From: Oscillospiraceae bacterium
GTDB lineage: Bacteria; Bacillota; Clostridia; Oscillospirales; Ruminococcaceae
Length of the DNA: 7,313 bases
Direction of reading: 5' to 3'
Assembly: GCA_017528675.1 (NCBI GenBank)
Contig: JAFXOO010000169.1
Span: 1-7,313, forward strand
Each line of letters begins with the position of its first letter. Positions within the stretch are counted from its first letter, which is position 1. The notes under the pieces are model-generated. The model was not told the DNA's origin. It ran no database searches and saw only the letters and a list, made by a program, of their open reading frames with translations. Both the position numbers and the translations under genes were made by a program. This document shows, piece by piece, positions 5,297-7,313 of this stretch.

Positions 5297-7264
5297 TCAG
5301 TGTACAAAGTCAATGATCTTCGCATCAGTATGTCCCGCTCCGACCGCAGCAGAATAGATCAGTACGATCGCTGCATCCGAAGCATTCACGGCATTGTCCT
5401 TGTTGACATCCGCAGCAGACCTCTGTGCATCCGTCAGGGCGGCTTCTCCTCCGGCACCCATCGCTGCCGCAGCGATCAGGATCGTTGCCGCATCTGAGGC
5501 ATTTACGGTGCTGTCACCGTTGACCTCGCCCGGAACGACCTTCGGCTCCTCCACAGGGATCGTACCGGCGGTCAGGTAGCTCCACTCTGTGTACTGCGTG
5601 CTGTCGGTGACAATTTTTTCATTTCTGCCACGGACACGGATATAGTAGGGTCTGTTGGGGTTGAGGTTCTCGATCGTGACCTTGTGCTCGGACATGTACA
5701 TGGAGACATAGCTGGAACCGGTGCAGTAGATATCGGTAAAGTCCGGGTCAGCAGCGACCTGGTATTCCCATGCCGGGAGGGATTCATCCTTGCTCCAGGT
5801 GATCCGGACTGCATTGCCGCTGACCGTCTTATTCAGATTCGGCGCAGGCAGTGTGCCGGGCGTTTCCTGCGGCATTGCGAAGGTATCCGTGCCAATTTCA
5901 GAGGGTTCTACCGTCTCTGTCGTCCGGGTGAAATCCAGCCGGATCTCCCCGTCCTCGACCTTGAAGACATCACCGAGCTGTTCAGCGACCTCCTCCTTGC
6001 TCATGCCTGCATCTGTGTAGTTGATCGCTTCATTCTTGAAGCTGCTGTTGTCGCAATTGGTATAGTAGCAGCCGATCTCCTTGTAGTTGTTGCAGCTGTA
6101 GCTGTCGGAATCGTGATTGCCGACCATTGCACCGTAATTCTTGTCATTGCGGGAGATCGTGCCCTCACTCAGGCAGTGGTAGATGGCATAGGTATCAATT
6201 CCGTGATTGTTGCCGAGCAGGCCGCCGGTGCCAACGATACCGCCTGCACCGAGTGCAGATTTGCCCCAGTCACTTGACACATCGCCACGGTTGATGCAGT
6301 TGAATACGCCCATGATCGGTTTTCCCTCATTGTAGCTCCCGATGATGAGCGGCGTAGTCGGAATGCCGTATACCTGGATGCCAAAGATACAGGTGTACAT
6401 GATCATTCCGAGGATGGCAGCCGGGCTACCGTCATCCACACGGCCGACAATGTCGCCGGCACTGCATTCATGTGACAGCGGATATGCCATATCCCGTGCA
6501 ACGTTGTTCTCGTAATATCTGCCCTGTGCCATGACGGTGCCGTCGAACTCGCAGCAGGTGATGACACCGCCCCGGTCACAGTAGGCAGCAATGCCGCCCG
6601 CATAGACCGGCCACGAGGAGCTGTCATCGTCTCTGCTGGGATTCTGCGCAATAACGAAGCTGTCCTTGACGACCGTATTGGCTACGACGCCGGATACATA
6701 GCCGAACAGACCGGCGACGCTGTAATGATAGCTGAACATACCGGAGATGGTGTGGCCGTTTCCGTTGAAATAGCCCTCGAATGTCTCATGGGCAAAGTCG
6801 GTTCCCATCGCACCGCCGCAATCGCTGTCATAGGGGGTGGCGTTCTTTTTCATACCGATCGCCGTCCAGTTGTACGCCGGTACATTGTCCCCGCCCTTCG
6901 TCCAATTCTCGTAATTGCTCAGATCATTGAGCTGGATGTCTGCCATCAGGTTGATGTAGGTGTCCTTCATGGTCACGCCGTTCCGGACGAGCTTGGCAAG
7001 GCCTGCGAGCTCCTCCGGGGTGCTGATGCAGAAAATGTCGATACGCTTGGCGGAGTCTCCCTCTCCGGTAATGACATACTGATGCTCCCTGTAATACCAG
7101 GAGGTATCGGCTGTGCCGTCCCAGATGTGCTGCTCGGCTGCCTGTGCGGTAATGGCGGGCGTATCTGCTGCAAGCTTCAGCGGCAGAACCTCCCCGATCC
7201 CCATGCTCAGGAGAAGTGTACAAGCGGTCAGACCGGCGATGATGCTTTTGACTGTTCTTTTCAT
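5297..7264 (-). CDS. Secreted GLUG-repeat / fibronectin-III / dockerin protein
   Basis: 655 residues from the ATG at 7264. Residues 1 to about 42 are a signal peptide (MKRTVKSIIAGLTACTLLLS, probable cleavage near AQAA). Residues 46-430 resemble GLUG-type beta-helix surface proteins: IWDGTADTSWYY, a STPEELAGLAKLV segment, FEGYFNGNGHTISGMF and VAGLFGYVSG, then degenerate repeats such as YAGGIAAYCDRGGVI and GAGGIVGTGGLLGNN. Residues about 473-566 are a fibronectin type III domain (AVRITWSKDE, VTIENLNPNRPYYIRVRGRN). Residues 579-655 are a dockerin with loops EVNGDSTVNASD and DVNKDNAVNASD; loop 1 starts with Glu in place of Asp and both have the usual Gly6 replaced. The Ala-Ser recognition pair matches the gene at 352-2400, so both probably bind the same cohesin class. 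No catalytic domain is seen; binding or adhesion is the likely role. A hairpin follows the stop. Confidence 0.93.
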   Translation of the reverse strand: MKRTVKSIIAGLTACTLLLSMGIGEVLPLKLAADTPAITAQAAEQHIWDGTADTSWYYREHQYVITGEGDSAKRIDIFCISTPEELAGLAKLVRNGVTMKDTYINLMADIQLNDLSNYENWTKGGDNVPAYNWTAIGMKKNATPYDSDCGGAMGTDFAHETFEGYFNGNGHTISGMFSYHYSVAGLFGYVSGVVANTVVKDSFVIAQNPSRDDDSSSWPVYAGGIAAYCDRGGVITCCEFDGTVMAQGRYYENNVARDMAYPLSHECSAGDIVGRVDDGSPAAILGMIMYTCIFGIQVYGIPTTPLIIGSYNEGKPIMGVFNCINRGDVSSDWGKSALGAGGIVGTGGLLGNNHGIDTYAIYHCLSEGTISRNDKNYGAMVGNHDSDSYSCNNYKEIGCYYTNCDNSSFKNEAINYTDAGMSKEEVAEQLGDVFKVEDGEIRLDFTRTTETVEPSEIGTDTFAMPQETPGTLPAPNLNKTVSGNAVRITWSKDESLPAWEYQVAADPDFTDIYCTGSSYVSMYMSEHKVTIENLNPNRPYYIRVRGRNEKIVTDSTQYTEWSYLTAGTIPVEEPKVVPGEVNGDSTVNASDAATILIAAAAMGAGGEAALTDAQRSAADVNKDNAVNASDAAIVLIYSAAVGAGHTDAKIIDFVH

Positions 7265-7273
7265 GATTTTCAT

Positions 7274-7281
7274 CCTTTCTT
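7274..7281 (-). promoter_or_regulatory. Ribosome binding site that sets the GLUG gene start
   Basis: AAGAAAGG on the minus strand abuts the first ATG (7273) with no spacing but lies 9 bases before the in-frame ATG at 7264. The second start is therefore preferred and gives a signal peptide beginning MKRTVKS. Confidence 0.75.
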
Positions 7282-7313
7282 AAGACAACACCGCACAGAG
7301 CTGGTGGTGCAGA

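Noticed and set aside
5684..6277. Plus-strand frame of 197 codons opposite the GLUG protein
   Set aside because: The minus strand encodes recognisable GLUG and fibronectin domains over the same bases. The antisense product is a low-complexity Val/Ala/Ile string with no start signal.
1..7313. CRISPR arrays, tRNA or rRNA genes, transposases
   Set aside because: No regularly spaced repeats, no tRNA or rRNA-like sequence and no transposase motifs were seen on either strand; the repeats present are dockerin ends and hairpin regions.

Overview
The window looks like accessory chromosome of a dockerin-bearing, cellulosome-type gut Firmicute, most likely Ruminococcus or a close Oscillospiraceae relative. 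The basis is two C-terminal dockerins with ASDAA.ILIAAAAIGAG helices, a third dockerin inside an LRR/transglutaminase protein, Gram-positive signal peptides, GLUG beta-helix repeats and strong AGGAGG-type ribosome sites. Genus is inferred from domain style; no search was possible.

Every convincing gene is on the minus strand, so the order of transcription is from high to low coordinates. (i) 5297-7264: a secreted GLUG/fibronectin-III/dockerin protein; its real start is codon 4 of the longest frame. (ii) 4531-5296: a degraded interval with a twice-frameshifted AT-rich pseudogene (4701-5110), two dockerin 3'-tail remnants, several hairpins, a plausible plus-strand promoter and possible small RNA, and one copy of an intergenic repeat. 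(iii) 2880-4358: a secreted LRR / internal dockerin / transglutaminase-like protein with a near-perfect sigma-A promoter. (iv) 2401-2879: another dockerin tail remnant, a possible plus-strand gene fragment, and the leader of the next gene. (v) 352-2400: a secreted propeller-like protein with two CxxC repeats and a C-terminal dockerin, ending in a strong hairpin. (vi) 1-290: the N-terminal part of a type I restriction methyltransferase (HsdM family), lacking its first few dozen residues and abutting that hairpin; it continues past the window edge.

The three intact genes probably encode extracellular proteins that dock onto cohesin-bearing scaffoldins. Two share an Ala-Ser/Ala-Ser dockerin type; the third has a different type, so they may dock to different partners. 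There is no sign that they form one operon: each has its own ribosome site and long gaps separate them.

The most striking pattern is that dockerin 3' ends occur five times in about 5 kb. Two are intact; the others are attached out of frame to the transglutaminase gene, in frame to an unrelated pseudogene, or stand alone. Most are followed by a hairpin, and the intact dockerin gene at the left end runs straight into a decapitated hsdM. The locus reads as a recombination patchwork whose seams fall at dockerin tails and their terminators.
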